Shown: positions 1 to 8,342 of the stretch, piece after piece
How the letters are laid out: the number at the start of each line of letters is the position of its first letter
How positions within the stretch are numbered: position 1 is the stretch's first letter
Notes under the pieces: model-generated
What the model was told of the DNA's origin: nothing
Databases searched by the model: none
What the model saw: the letters and a program-made list of their open reading frames with translations, nothing else
Assembly: GCF_010723735.1 (NCBI RefSeq)
Contig: NZ_BLLB01000002.1
Location: forward strand, 3,782,001-3,846,000
From: Mycolicibacterium hippocampi
GTDB lineage: Bacteria; Actinomycetota; Actinomycetes; Mycobacteriales; Mycobacteriaceae
Direction: 5' to 3'
Length of the DNA stretch: 64,000 bases
Translations under genes and position numbers: made by a program

Positions 1-461
1 TTGAACCGTGCCGGCCGCGACGCCACCGCGCCCAGGAGATCCGCGATGAACCTCACAGTGCCCGCGCGCGCATGAAGGTGGTCACGGCTGACCGTGACGC
101 CGTCGCGGTGCCGGGTGTACCCGGAGCGGTCGAGGTAGCGATCCGCAGCCACTCCGCTGAGAACGGTGCCGTAGCCGGGATGCCAGATACGCAACTGGCG
201 GGGTCGCAGGCTGTAGTAGGTGAACAGGAAGTCGAACACCGGGTGCGGCTGGCCGGCCCGCCTTCGCTCCAGGTGCGGCCCCAGGAGTTCGTCGGTTCGC
301 CGGCGGTGGGCGGCGGCGCGTTCCAGCCAGTCGTCAGACACCGCGGCGAGCCGCGAATCAGGCACCGCGGCGAGCCGCGAATCAGGCACCGCGGCGAGCC
401 GCGAATCAGACACCGCGGCGAGCCGCGAATCAGACACCGCGGCGAGCCGCGAATCAGACAC
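1..461 (-). CDS. Partial gene, 3-methyladenine DNA glycosylase-annotated mycobacterial family (N-terminal part)
   Basis: Only the N-terminal ~153 codons are inside the window; the frame runs open to base 1 on the minus strand. The start lies in a 24-bp tandem repeat, so six in-frame GTG codons (at 461, 437, 413, 389, 365 and 341) could initiate. The most upstream overlaps the stop of the preceding CNNM gene by 8 bp; the last gives VSDDWLERAAAHRRR, which looks like the ancestral N-terminus. The following residues (HPVFDFLFTYYSLRP, then LRIWHPGYG) resemble a mycobacterial family that databases label 3-methyladenine DNA glycosylase. That name is from memory and no catalytic residue can be seen in this part, so the function is tentative. 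Same strand as the two CNNM genes and probably co-transcribed. Confidence 0.6.
   Translation of the reverse strand, partial: MSDSRLAAVSDSRLAAVSDSRLAAVPDSRLAAVPDSRLAAVSDDWLERAAAHRRRTDELLGPHLERRRAGQPHPVFDFLFTYYSLRPRQLRIWHPGYGTVLSGVAADRYLDRSGYTRHRDGVTVSRDHLHARAGTVRFIADLLGAVASRPARF
342..461 (-). repeat. Five in-frame copies of a 24-bp tandem repeat covering a start codon
   Basis: Read on the minus strand, each unit is GTG-[T/C]CT-GAT-TCG-CGG-CTC-GCC-GCG, encoding V-[S/P]-D-S-R-L-A-A. Units lie at 438-461, 414-437, 390-413, 366-389 and 342-365. A sixth GTG-TCT-GA follows before the sequence becomes unique. Three units carry TCT and two carry CCT. The period is a multiple of 3, so copy-number changes keep the downstream gene in frame. 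Confidence 0.95.
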
Positions 462-1515
462 GATGGGTGCCGTCGCGGACGGTCCCCACCAGGTCCTCGA
501 CGAGATCTTCGAGCGCCACCACCGCGGTGACCGTGCCGTCGGCCGCGGTGACGAGCGCCAGATGACTGTTGGTGCGGCGCAGCCGGGACAGCGCGTCGGG
601 CAGCGGAAGCGAGGCGGGAACCCGGGGCAGTGGTCGCACCATCGCCGAATCCACGATCGTGGCCTCGTCATACGGTTCGTTGACCATCGGCAGCACGTCT
701 TTGATGTGCAGATAGCCGATGAACGCCCCCTGGGGATCGGCGACCGGGAACCGGGAGTAACCGGTCTCCGTCAGGGCCTGCTCGAGGGCGCCGACCGTCG
801 GGCCGGAGCCCGCCCCCGCCACGGGGACCGCCCGGATGCGGTGCAGCGGTATCGCGACGTCGTCGACCACCCGGTTGCGGATCTGCAGGGCGCGGGTCAG
901 CCTGGTGTGCTCCTCGGGATCGAGCAGCCCTTCCGACAGCGACTCGGCGATCATCTCCGACAGCTCCACGGTCGACACCGTGACGTCGAGTTCGTCCTTG
1001 GGTTCCACACCGAACGCGCGCAGCGTGACGTTGGCGCACCAGTTGTAGAACGCGATGAATGGCCGGGCGGCACGGATGTAGACCAGATAGGCCGGGATCA
1101 GCAGCATCGCGGTGGACTCGGGTCCGGCGATTGCGATGTTCTTGGGAACCATCTCGCCGAGCAACACGTGCAGCGTCACCACGATGGACAGTGCCACCAG
1201 AAACGACACGGTGTGCAGCAACGCGTCCGGGATGCCGAGAAGGCCGAACGGCTTCTCCAGCAGATGCGCGACCGCCGGCTCGGCGACCCGACCCAGCAGG
1301 ATCGAGCACACGGTGATGCCCAACTGCGCGCCCGCGAGCATCAGCGACAGATTCTCGCCGGCCCTGATCACGGTGACCGCACTCTTCTTGCCCTGCTCGG
1401 CCAAAGCCTCCAGTCGATCGCGGCGCGCGGAGATCAATGCGAACTCCGAGCCCACGAAAAATGCGTTGGCGGCCAACAGCAGCACCGTCAGCAGGACGCC
1501 GAAGACGTCTCCCAT
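454..1515 (-). CDS. CNNM-type membrane protein with CBS pair (Rv1841c-like)
   Basis: 353-residue membrane protein of the DUF21/CNNM (hemolysin C-like) family, a group linked to Mg/Co or other divalent cation efflux. Hydrophobic segments lie near residues 4-25, 55-75 and 99-125, with the family motif GEMVPKN at the end of the third. A CBS-domain pair fills roughly 205-345. It lacks the C-terminal CorC/HlyC domain present in its upstream neighbour, so the two are probably non-identical partners. The ATG overlaps the stop of the upstream gene (ATGA), which implies translational coupling. M. tuberculosis has the same pair as Rv1842c-Rv1841c. The transported substrate cannot be deduced. Confidence 0.9.
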   Translation of the reverse strand: MGDVFGVLLTVLLLAANAFFVGSEFALISARRDRLEALAEQGKKSAVTVIRAGENLSLMLAGAQLGITVCSILLGRVAEPAVAHLLEKPFGLLGIPDALLHTVSFLVALSIVVTLHVLLGEMVPKNIAIAGPESTAMLLIPAYLVYIRAARPFIAFYNWCANVTLRAFGVEPKDELDVTVSTVELSEMIAESLSEGLLDPEEHTRLTRALQIRNRVVDDVAIPLHRIRAVPVAGAGSGPTVGALEQALTETGYSRFPVADPQGAFIGYLHIKDVLPMVNEPYDEATIVDSAMVRPLPRVPASLPLPDALSRLRRTNSHLALVTAADGTVTAVVALEDLVEDLVGTVRDGTHRV

Positions 1516-2876
1516 CAGCTCGCCCCGTCCACGTCGCCGCGGTGCCCCAGCTCGGTGAGCTCGAGCAGGTCGATCCGGCGGCCGTCCATCCGCAGCACCG
1601 TCGCCAGCCAGCGGATCGGGTCCTCGACGGAACCGTCCGGGTTGAAGGCGGTCAGCTCCACCGATTCGCCTTCTTCCGGGATGTGGCCCAAGGTCTCGAG
1701 GACCAGACCGCCGATGGTCTCGTAGTCGCCTTCCGAAGCGCGGAACGCCGTGCTCTCGGCCACCTCGTCGATGCGCAGCAACCCCGAGACCTGCCAGCCG
1801 CGTCCGGCGGCGACCACGTCGGGCGGTTCGTCGTCGTGTTCGTCGCGCACGTCCCCGACGATCTCCTCGATGAGATCCTCCACCGTGACCATGCCCGCCG
1901 AGCCGCCGTATTCGTCGACCACCAGCGCCGTCTGCAGGCCGTTGGCGCGCACCTCCGACATCACCGCGTCGCCGTCCAGTGTGGACGGCACCTTGGCGAC
2001 GGGCTGCACGATGTCGGCAAGCCGAGTGGAGGAACGTTGCCCGTAGGGCACCGCGAACACCTGCTTGACGTGAACCACACCGATCGTCTCGTCGAGGTCG
2101 CCCCGGATGACGGGGAAGCGTGAGTGCCCGGTCCGCACCGCCGCCTCGCTGAGGTCGACCACGGTGTCGTCGGCTTCCAGCGTGTCGATCTTGGACCGTG
2201 GTGTCATCAGCTCCTCGGCGGTGCGCTCGCCGAACTGCAGCGAGCGGTCCACCAGGACGGCGGTCACCGGGTCGAGCGAGCCGCTGCGCGCCGACGTCCG
2301 CACCAGCGACACCAACTCCTGGGGCGACCGTGCGGAGCGCAATTCCTCCGCAGGCTCGATGCCCATTCGTCGGAGAATCCGATTAGCGGTTCCGTTGGTG
2401 AACCGGATCAGAGGCGTGAACGTGAACGAGAAGAACAGTTGGGGCGCCGCCGACCAGCGCGCGGTCGGCACCGGCCGGGCCACGGCGAGGTTCTTGGGCA
2501 CCAGTTCGCCGAACACCATCGAAATGGAGGTGGCGAGCAGGATTGCCAACGTCAGGGCCAGTCCGCTGACGAACTGCTCGGGGACCCGGACCGCGGTCAG
2601 CCCCGGCGCGATGAGCCGCGCGACGACGGGCTCCGCGAGATACCCGGTGGCCAGTGTGGTGATCGAGATACCCACCTGCGCTCCGGACAGCTGGGTGGAC
2701 AGCGTGCGATGCGCCTTCTGGACGAGTTGGTCGCGGCGGTCACCGGTGCGGACGTTGGCCTCGACGGTGCTGCGCTCGAGCGCGGTCAACGAGAACTCGG
2801 CGGCAACGAAGACCGCCGTGCCCGCGGTGAGCATCATGAATGCCAGCAACGCGAGAAGCGACATGACCGGACTCAT
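1515..2876 (-). CDS. CNNM/CorC-type transporter with CBS and CorC_HlyC domains (Rv1842c-like)
   Basis: 453 residues, the full-length member of the pair. An N-terminal DUF21 transmembrane domain (about 1-190, with GELVPKN) is followed by a CBS pair (about 210-330, ending with DEYGGSAGMVTVEDLIEEIVG) and a C-terminal CorC_HlyC domain (about 350-440). Proteins of this build are putative divalent-cation exporters or regulators of cation transport in the cytoplasmic membrane. The first ATG is used here; an internal ATG four codons later (2864) is equally possible. It heads a three-gene minus-strand run with the short CNNM protein and the partial glycosylase-like gene. Confidence 0.9.
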   Translation of the reverse strand: MSPVMSLLALLAFMMLTAGTAVFVAAEFSLTALERSTVEANVRTGDRRDQLVQKAHRTLSTQLSGAQVGISITTLATGYLAEPVVARLIAPGLTAVRVPEQFVSGLALTLAILLATSISMVFGELVPKNLAVARPVPTARWSAAPQLFFSFTFTPLIRFTNGTANRILRRMGIEPAEELRSARSPQELVSLVRTSARSGSLDPVTAVLVDRSLQFGERTAEELMTPRSKIDTLEADDTVVDLSEAAVRTGHSRFPVIRGDLDETIGVVHVKQVFAVPYGQRSSTRLADIVQPVAKVPSTLDGDAVMSEVRANGLQTALVVDEYGGSAGMVTVEDLIEEIVGDVRDEHDDEPPDVVAAGRGWQVSGLLRIDEVAESTAFRASEGDYETIGGLVLETLGHIPEEGESVELTAFNPDGSVEDPIRWLATVLRMDGRRIDLLELTELGHRGDVDGAS

Positions 2877-3251
2877 GGCAGTGCTCCCGCGGCCGGGGCA
2901 CCGGGGAGCAGGTCGATCGAACGACCGGGGACGCCGGGTCGGGTGCCCGGCCGACTAGAGGACGGCTCGGCCTCAGCGGGCTCTTGGCCCGGCCGCTGGG
3001 CGTTTAAGGCCGGCTCGGATGGGCCTCCATCCAGTGCCTGCGGCACCTGGTCCCTTTCGTTTTCGCGCGGACGATTCGCGGCAGCGCTGAGCGGCCGGAT
3101 TCGACTGATGGTCCACACATGCTAGCCGAGTCACCGGGCATTTCTCGCCCGGCCGCCGTTCAGTAAGCCTAACCTCACCCAATGGTAGGTTCGGTGCCAG
3201 ATCACAGGTGTGCCGACTGCACGCTACTCACCTACAGATGGAGCCCACTTG
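2877..3251. other. Intergenic region between divergent CNNM and iron-transport operons
   Basis: About 375 bp. It must hold the minus-strand promoter for the CNNM genes and the plus-strand promoter for the iron transporter. The only clear element is an IdeR-type box at 3159-3177. A proline-rich 81-codon frame (3118 to 2873, minus) lies here but I do not consider it convincing. Confidence 0.7.
3159..3177. promoter_or_regulatory. IdeR-type iron box upstream of the Fe ABC transporter
   Basis: TTCAGTAAGCCTAACCTCA matches the mycobacterial IdeR consensus TTAGGTTAGGCTAACCTAA at 14 of 19 positions, with the right half almost perfect. It lies about 75 bp before the start of the periplasmic-type iron-binding lipoprotein. 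This predicts repression by Fe-loaded IdeR and induction under low iron. Confidence 0.75.
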
Positions 3252-4280
3252 ATGTCGATGTCGATATCCCGTGCCGCCGGCGCGCTCGGAATCGTGGCGG
3301 CGATGCTCGCGTTCACCGCCTGCGGGTCGCAGTCCCAGCCCGAGGACGCCGACAAGATCGTCGTGTACTCGGGCCGCAGTGAAGAACTGGTCGCCCCGCT
3401 GATCGAGCAGTTCACCACCGACACGGGTATCGAGGTCGAGGCGCGCTACGCCGGTTCGGGGGAAATGGCCGCTCAGCTGCTGACTGAGGGGGACCGCTCG
3501 CCCGCCGACGTGTTCCTGTCGCAGGATGCGGGTGCGCTGGGCGCGGTGTCCAAGGCCGGGTTGCTGGCGCCGATCGATGCGACGACGCTCGAGGCCGTCG
3601 CCCCGCAGTACTCGGCGGCGGACGGCACCTGGGTCGGGGTATCCGGCCGCGCGCGGGTCATCGTCTACAACCCGACCCTGGCGCCGAACCCGCCCGACAC
3701 GATCGACGGACTGCTTGCCCCGGAGTGGAGGGGCAAGATCGGGTTCGCCCCCAGCAATGCCTCCTGGCAGGCCTTTGTCACCGGTCTGCGGGTGATCCGC
3801 GGTGACGACGGCGCCGAGCAGTGGTTGCGGGCGTTCGAAGCGCAGGACCCGCAGGCCTTCGAGAACAACATCGCCGTGCGCGACGCAGTCGATGCCGGCC
3901 AGGTCGCGCTCGGCCCGACGAATCACTACTACCTCTACGAGCTGATCAACAGCAAGGGCGCGGACGCCGTGACCGCGGAGAACCAGTTCATGGCCGCGGG
4001 GGATCCCGGCGGCCTGGTCAACGTCGCCGGCGTCGGGGTGCTCAAGTCGGCGCCGAACCCCGAGGGGGCCCAGGCGTTCGCGGCATACCTGGTGGGCGAG
4101 TCCGCACAGCAGTACTTCGCCGAGGAGACGACGGAGTATCCGCTCGCGGCCGGCGTCGCCCCCTCGGCCGACATGCCACCGCTGAGCGACCTGCAGCCGC
4201 CCGCCGTGGACCTCTCGCAGCTCGACGACATCGAGGCGACTCAGGAGTTGTTGGTCGAGACCGGCTTGTTGACGAACTGA
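3252..4280 (+). CDS. Fe(III) ABC transporter substrate-binding lipoprotein
   Basis: 342-residue extracellular solute-binding protein of the ferric-iron (FbpA/FutA/SfuA) type. The chosen ATG gives a classical signal (MSMSISRAAGALGIVAAMLAF) ending in a lipobox-like TAC, so Cys22-23 is the likely lipid anchor. Mature features of the family are IVVYSGRSEELVAPLIEQF at the N-terminus, the hinge region ARVIVYNPTLAP, and Tyr-rich NHYYLYEL, where iron-ligating tyrosines usually sit. Permease and ATPase genes follow directly. The upstream IdeR box supports iron as substrate. A longer frame from 3210 would bury the signal peptide behind 14 extra residues, so it was not chosen. Confidence 0.9.
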   Translation: MSMSISRAAGALGIVAAMLAFTACGSQSQPEDADKIVVYSGRSEELVAPLIEQFTTDTGIEVEARYAGSGEMAAQLLTEGDRSPADVFLSQDAGALGAVSKAGLLAPIDATTLEAVAPQYSAADGTWVGVSGRARVIVYNPTLAPNPPDTIDGLLAPEWRGKIGFAPSNASWQAFVTGLRVIRGDDGAEQWLRAFEAQDPQAFENNIAVRDAVDAGQVALGPTNHYYLYELINSKGADAVTAENQFMAAGDPGGLVNVAGVGVLKSAPNPEGAQAFAAYLVGESAQQYFAEETTEYPLAAGVAPSADMPPLSDLQPPAVDLSQLDDIEATQELLVETGLLTN

Positions 4281-4290
4281 CCGGGCTCCG

Positions 4291-5829
4291 GTGACCGTGG
4301 GTCGCAGCCGGCCGCCCGCGCTGCTGTTGGTGCCCGCCGCCCTCGTGGCGGCCGGCACGCTGATCCCGCCGGTCTATCTGGCAGCCCGGGCATTGGAGCG
4401 CGGCTGGCCCTTTGTCGTCGAGGAGTTGGTCCAGCCGCGCACCGCGGCGCTGGTCGGTCGGTCGCTGCTGCTCGTCGTCGTGGTCACTGCGGCGTGTGTG
4501 GTACTCGGGGTGGGGCTGGCGGTGCTGGTCACCCGCACCGACATCAAGGCCAGGCGCGCACTCGCCGTCGCCCTGACCCTGCCCCTGGCGATGCCGAGCT
4601 ACCTGCTGGCCTACCTGTGGGTTTCCGCCTATCCCACCATCGCCGGGTTCTGGGGAGCTGCTCTGGTACTGACCCTGGTCAGCTATCCGCTGGTGCTGCT
4701 GACCACGATGGCAGCTCTGGCACGGGTCGACCCGGCGCAGGAGGAGGTGGCGCGGTCGCTGGGGCTCGGCGGACTCGCGGTGCTCTTCCGAGTGACGTTG
4801 CGCCAGGCGCGCGCCGCGATCGCCGCGGGCGCTCTGCTGGTCGGCCTGTACGTGCTCAGCGACTTCGGTGCCGTCGCCGCGATGCGCTTCGAGGCATTCA
4901 CGTGGGTGATCTACGGGGCGTACCGCTCCGGGTTCAACCCCGCGCGGGCAGCGGTGCTCTCGCTGGTGCTGATGGCGTTCGCGGTGGCACTGGTGCTCGC
5001 CGAGAGCCGGGCCCGGGGGCGCGCCGCGTCATCCCGGATCGGTGGTGGCGCGCCCCGCCCTGCGCCGTTGAACCGTCTCGGACGCTGGAGTTGGGTCGCG
5101 CTGCTGGCGCCGGTGGCCGTACTGGCCGCCGCGATCGTCGTTCCAGGCGTGACGCTGGCCGATTGGCTTCTGACGGCGGGACCGCGGTGGGACGTCGCGG
5201 AATGGTTCGCCGCGCTCGGATCGACTGTCTGGCTCTCGGTTGCCGCCGCGGTGGCGACCACCGCCGCGGCGCTGCCGCTCGGCGTGCTCGCCGCCCGCCA
5301 CCGCGACCGGGCGACGCGTGCGTTGGAGGGCGCCAGCTATGTGGCGCACGGGTTGCCGGCGATCGTGATCGCCATCTCCATGGTGTCGCTCGGCGTCCTC
5401 CTGCTGCGTCCGATCTACCAGCGCGAACCACTGCTGATCCTTGCCTATACGGTTCTGTTCGTGCCACTGGCGATCGGATCGGTCCGTACGGCGGTGGAGG
5501 CTGTCCCCACTCGTCTGGAGGAAGTGGCCCGTTCGCTGGGCCGCACACCACAGCGGGCCTTCGGTGCGGTGACCGCGAAGATGGCACTGCCCGGCATCGC
5601 AGCCGGCGCGGCGCTGGTGTTGCTGACCTGCATGAAGGAGCTACCGGTCACCCTGCTGTTGCACCCGACCGGCACCGACACCCTGGCCACCCGGCTGTGG
5701 AACTACAGCACGGTCAGCGACTACGCCGCCGCGGCGCCCTACGCGGCGGCTCTGCTGGTGTTCGCCGCCGTCCCGACAGCGGTGCTGGGACTGTGGAGCA
5801 CCGATGCAGGCGGTGTGCGCAGTGACTGA
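4291..5829 (+). CDS. Fe(III) ABC transporter permease, two fused permease domains (SfuB/FbpB type)
   Basis: 512-residue inner-membrane permease made of two homologous binding-protein-dependent transport domains. Each half has a cytoplasmic EAA-type loop that docks the ATPase: EEVARSLGLGG in the first half and EEVARSLGRTP in the second. About a dozen hydrophobic segments are visible. It starts with GTG 10 bp after the binding-protein gene and its stop overlaps the start region of the ATPase gene, so the three genes form one operon. Fusion of both permease halves is normal for iron transporters of this class. Confidence 0.92.
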   Translation: MTVGRSRPPALLLVPAALVAAGTLIPPVYLAARALERGWPFVVEELVQPRTAALVGRSLLLVVVVTAACVVLGVGLAVLVTRTDIKARRALAVALTLPLAMPSYLLAYLWVSAYPTIAGFWGAALVLTLVSYPLVLLTTMAALARVDPAQEEVARSLGLGGLAVLFRVTLRQARAAIAAGALLVGLYVLSDFGAVAAMRFEAFTWVIYGAYRSGFNPARAAVLSLVLMAFAVALVLAESRARGRAASSRIGGGAPRPAPLNRLGRWSWVALLAPVAVLAAAIVVPGVTLADWLLTAGPRWDVAEWFAALGSTVWLSVAAAVATTAAALPLGVLAARHRDRATRALEGASYVAHGLPAIVIAISMVSLGVLLLRPIYQREPLLILAYTVLFVPLAIGSVRTAVEAVPTRLEEVARSLGRTPQRAFGAVTAKMALPGIAAGAALVLLTCMKELPVTLLLHPTGTDTLATRLWNYSTVSDYAAAAPYAAALLVFAAVPTAVLGLWSTDAGGVRSD

Positions 5830-6925
5830 CTTGGACGGGCCCGCTGTTGCGGCTCAAGGCATCTGCAAATCTTTCGGCGATCGTCAGGTGTTGTCCGACG
5901 TGGACCTCGATCTGCCCGAAGGCACCATCACCGCGGTGCTCGGCCCCTCTGGTTGCGGCAAGACCACGCTGCTGCGGATCCTCGCCGGCTTCGAGGACCC
6001 CGACGCCGGAACGGTGCGCATCGCAGGGGAGACGGTGGCGGGTGGGTCGACGACCGTACCGGTGCACCGTCGGCGGGTTGGTCTCATGCCGCAGGAAGGT
6101 GCGCTGTTCCCACATCTGAGCGTCGGGCAGAACGTCGCTTTTGGTATGGACCGGGCTTTCGGTATGGATCGGGCCTCCCGCAGGCAGCTGGATGCGCGGG
6201 TGGCGCACTGGCTGTCGGTGGTCGGTTTGGACGGCCTTGCCGAGGCCCGACCACACGAGATCTCCGGCGGACAGCAACAGCGGGTGGCGCTGGCGCGTGC
6301 GCTGGCCGCGGAGCCTCGGGTGCTGCTGCTCGACGAACCGTTCGCCGCGCTGGACGCCGGCCTGCGGGTGCGGGTCCGGGAGGACATCGCCGCGATCTTG
6401 CGAGCCGCCGGCACCACCGCGCTGCTGGTCACCCATGACCAGTCCGAGGCGCTGTCGCTGCCCGATTCGGTGGCACTGTTGATTGACGGGTCGATCGCCC
6501 AGCACGGCACACCCGCCGAGATCTACGCCCGCCCGACCAGCCTCGCCAATGCCCGCTTCGTCGGCGCCACAATCGAACTGACAGGATCGGTGGATTCGGG
6601 CGTGGTGCGCACCGCGCTGGGTGCGCTGCCCGCCCGCCTGCCGGTACCCGATGGCCCCGCCGTGGTGGTGCTGCGGCCCGAGCAGCTGCGGTTCGGCACC
6701 GCGACCTCCGGAGAACCCGCCCGAGTGACGGCCTGCCGGTTCTACGGCGCGGACACCGTGGTCCATGTCGAGCTCACCGACGGCAGCGCGGTCTCACTGC
6801 GCAGCCCCGGGGAGTGCGGGCTGGCGGTCGGGTCGGCCGTCACCGTGGAGGTCGCAGGCGATGTGCTCGCCTATCCGTCACCAACCGGTCGGCAACGGGT
6901 GGCCCTCGGCGAACCCCGCCGCTGA
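5822..6925 (+). CDS. Fe(III) ABC transporter ATP-binding protein
   Basis: ABC ATPase of the FbpC/PotA type. Walker A GPSGCGKTT, signature SGGQQQRVALARAL, Walker B VLLLDEPFAALD and switch His (LLVTHDQSEAL) are all intact. A C-terminal TOBE-like domain lies at about 270-365. I prefer the GTG at 5822, which overlaps the permease stop by 8 bp; the ATG at 5804 in the same frame is an alternative that adds six residues. The 3' end overlaps the convergent guaB1 gene by 48 bp. An 18-bp tandem duplication at 6137-6172 adds a second FGMDRA hexapeptide between Walker A and the signature motif. Confidence 0.92.
   Translation: MTDLDGPAVAAQGICKSFGDRQVLSDVDLDLPEGTITAVLGPSGCGKTTLLRILAGFEDPDAGTVRIAGETVAGGSTTVPVHRRRVGLMPQEGALFPHLSVGQNVAFGMDRAFGMDRASRRQLDARVAHWLSVVGLDGLAEARPHEISGGQQQRVALARALAAEPRVLLLDEPFAALDAGLRVRVREDIAAILRAAGTTALLVTHDQSEALSLPDSVALLIDGSIAQHGTPAEIYARPTSLANARFVGATIELTGSVDSGVVRTALGALPARLPVPDGPAVVVLRPEQLRFGTATSGEPARVTACRFYGADTVVHVELTDGSAVSLRSPGECGLAVGSAVTVEVAGDVLAYPSPTGRQRVALGEPRR
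6137..6172 (+). repeat. 18-bp in-frame tandem duplication in the ABC ATPase
   Basis: Two adjacent 18-bp units differ at two positions (T/C and C/T) and encode AFGMDR twice. The duplication lies in the helical domain, between the Q-loop and the signature motif, and keeps the reading frame. Confidence 0.9.
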
Positions 6926-8314
6926 CTGCACCCCGATCACTGCCTTGGCGTGCAGTTCGGCCAACGTGGCCGCGCCGACATAGGTGCAGGTGCTGCGCAC
7001 CCCGGAGGTGATGTGGTCGAGCAGGTCCTCGACCCCGCCCCGGGTGGGGTCCAGGCTCATCCGCGAGGTGGAGATACCTTCCTCGAACAGCGCTTTGCGC
7101 TCCCGGTCGAACGCACTGTCGGCCGCCGTGCGAGCAGCCACCGCGCGTTTGGATGCCATGCCGTAGCTCTCCTTGTACGGTTGGCCCGCGCGGTCGCGCA
7201 TCAAGTCCCCGGGCGACTCGTAGGTACCGGCGAACCACGAGCCGATCATCACGTTGGACGCGCCCGCGGCCAGCGCCAGCGCCACGTCACGAGGGTGTCG
7301 GACGCCGCCGTCGGCCCACACATGCCCACCCAGTTGTCCTGCCGCCGTTGCGCATTCGAGGACCGCAGAGAACTGCGGGCGGCCGACACCGGTCATCATC
7401 CGGGTGGTGCACATGGCGCCGGGACCGACGCCGACCTTGACGATGGACGCACCGGCGTTGAGCAGGTCACGAGTGCCCTCGGCGGAGACGACGTTGCCCG
7501 CCGCGAGCGGCAGACCGAGATCGAGCGCCGCCACCGCCTTGATCGCGTCGATCATCTTGGCCTGATGACCCAGCGCGGTGTCGACGACCAGCACGTCCAC
7601 ACCGGCCTCGGCAAGCGCGGTGGCCTTGGCCGCGACATCGCCGTTGATGCCGACCGCCGCGGCGATCCGCAACCGGCCCGTCGCGTCGACCGCGGGGGTG
7701 TAGAGGCCTGCGCGCACCGCACCGGTACGGGTCAGGACGCCGGCCAGCGTCCCGTCGGGCTCGGTCAGCACCGCCACCTCGACCGGGGCGTGCTCGAGTA
7801 AGTCGAAGACCTTGCGCGGGTCGGTGCCGACCGGGGCGGTGACAAGATCGGTGGCGGCGACGTCCCGAACCCGGGCGAAGCGGTCGACACCGGTACACAC
7901 AGCCTCGGTGACCAGACCGATCGGACGGTTCTCGAACACCACCACGGCTGCACCGTGTGCCCGCTTGTTGATCAGCGCGCAGGCGTCGGAGACCGAGGCA
8001 TCCGGGGCGAGCGTGACCGGGGTGTCCACCACCAGGTCGCGACTCTTGACGAAGTCCACCGTCTGCTCGACCGCCTGGATAGGCAGGTCCTGCGGTAGCA
8101 CCACGAGCCCGCCGCGACGGGCGACGGTCTCCGCCATCCGCCGTCCGGCGACCGCTGTCATGTTGGCGACGACCACCGGGATCGTGGTACCGGTGCCATC
8201 GGCGGTCGACAGGTCGACGTCGAATCTCGAGGCGACGTCGCTCGGCCCCGGGACGACGAACACGTCGTTGTAGGTCAGGTCGTACGGCGGCCTGTGGCCG
8301 TCCAGGAACTTCAT
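6878..8314 (-). CDS. guaB1: GuaB1 family IMP dehydrogenase-like / GMP reductase
   Basis: 478-residue TIM-barrel enzyme of the IMPDH/GMP reductase family with an inserted CBS pair (about residues 95-210). The active-site loop GVGPGAMCTTR around residue 300 carries the catalytic cysteine, and the flap/NAD region follows. In mycobacteria GuaB1 is distinct from the essential IMPDH GuaB2 and has been characterised as a GMP reductase (purine salvage, GMP to IMP). Gene order with gnd and the BlaI/M56 pair matches M. tuberculosis Rv1843c-Rv1846c. Its 3' end overlaps the iron-transport ATPase gene on the opposite strand by 48 bp. Confidence 0.92.
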   Translation of the reverse strand: MKFLDGHRPPYDLTYNDVFVVPGPSDVASRFDVDLSTADGTGTTIPVVVANMTAVAGRRMAETVARRGGLVVLPQDLPIQAVEQTVDFVKSRDLVVDTPVTLAPDASVSDACALINKRAHGAAVVVFENRPIGLVTEAVCTGVDRFARVRDVAATDLVTAPVGTDPRKVFDLLEHAPVEVAVLTEPDGTLAGVLTRTGAVRAGLYTPAVDATGRLRIAAAVGINGDVAAKATALAEAGVDVLVVDTALGHQAKMIDAIKAVAALDLGLPLAAGNVVSAEGTRDLLNAGASIVKVGVGPGAMCTTRMMTGVGRPQFSAVLECATAAGQLGGHVWADGGVRHPRDVALALAAGASNVMIGSWFAGTYESPGDLMRDRAGQPYKESYGMASKRAVAARTAADSAFDRERKALFEEGISTSRMSLDPTRGGVEDLLDHITSGVRSTCTYVGAATLAELHAKAVIGVQSAAGFAEGHPLPTGW

Positions 8315-8342
8315 GTGGAACTGCGCCTCTCCGGCCTCGGAT

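Noticed and set aside
342..461. Could the tandem repeats be a CRISPR array?
   Set aside because: Units are contiguous 24-bp copies without spacers, inside a coding frame, and there are no cas genes.
220..1725. 501-codon plus-strand frame opposite the CNNM genes
   Set aside because: Runs through the tandem repeat and two conserved genes on the other strand; no homology-like content.
2873..3118. 81-codon minus-strand open frame ending 4 bp into the CNNM gene start
   Set aside because: Proline/serine-rich composition typical of chance frames in GC-rich DNA, no RBS and no recognisable domain; the ATGA overlap alone is weak evidence.
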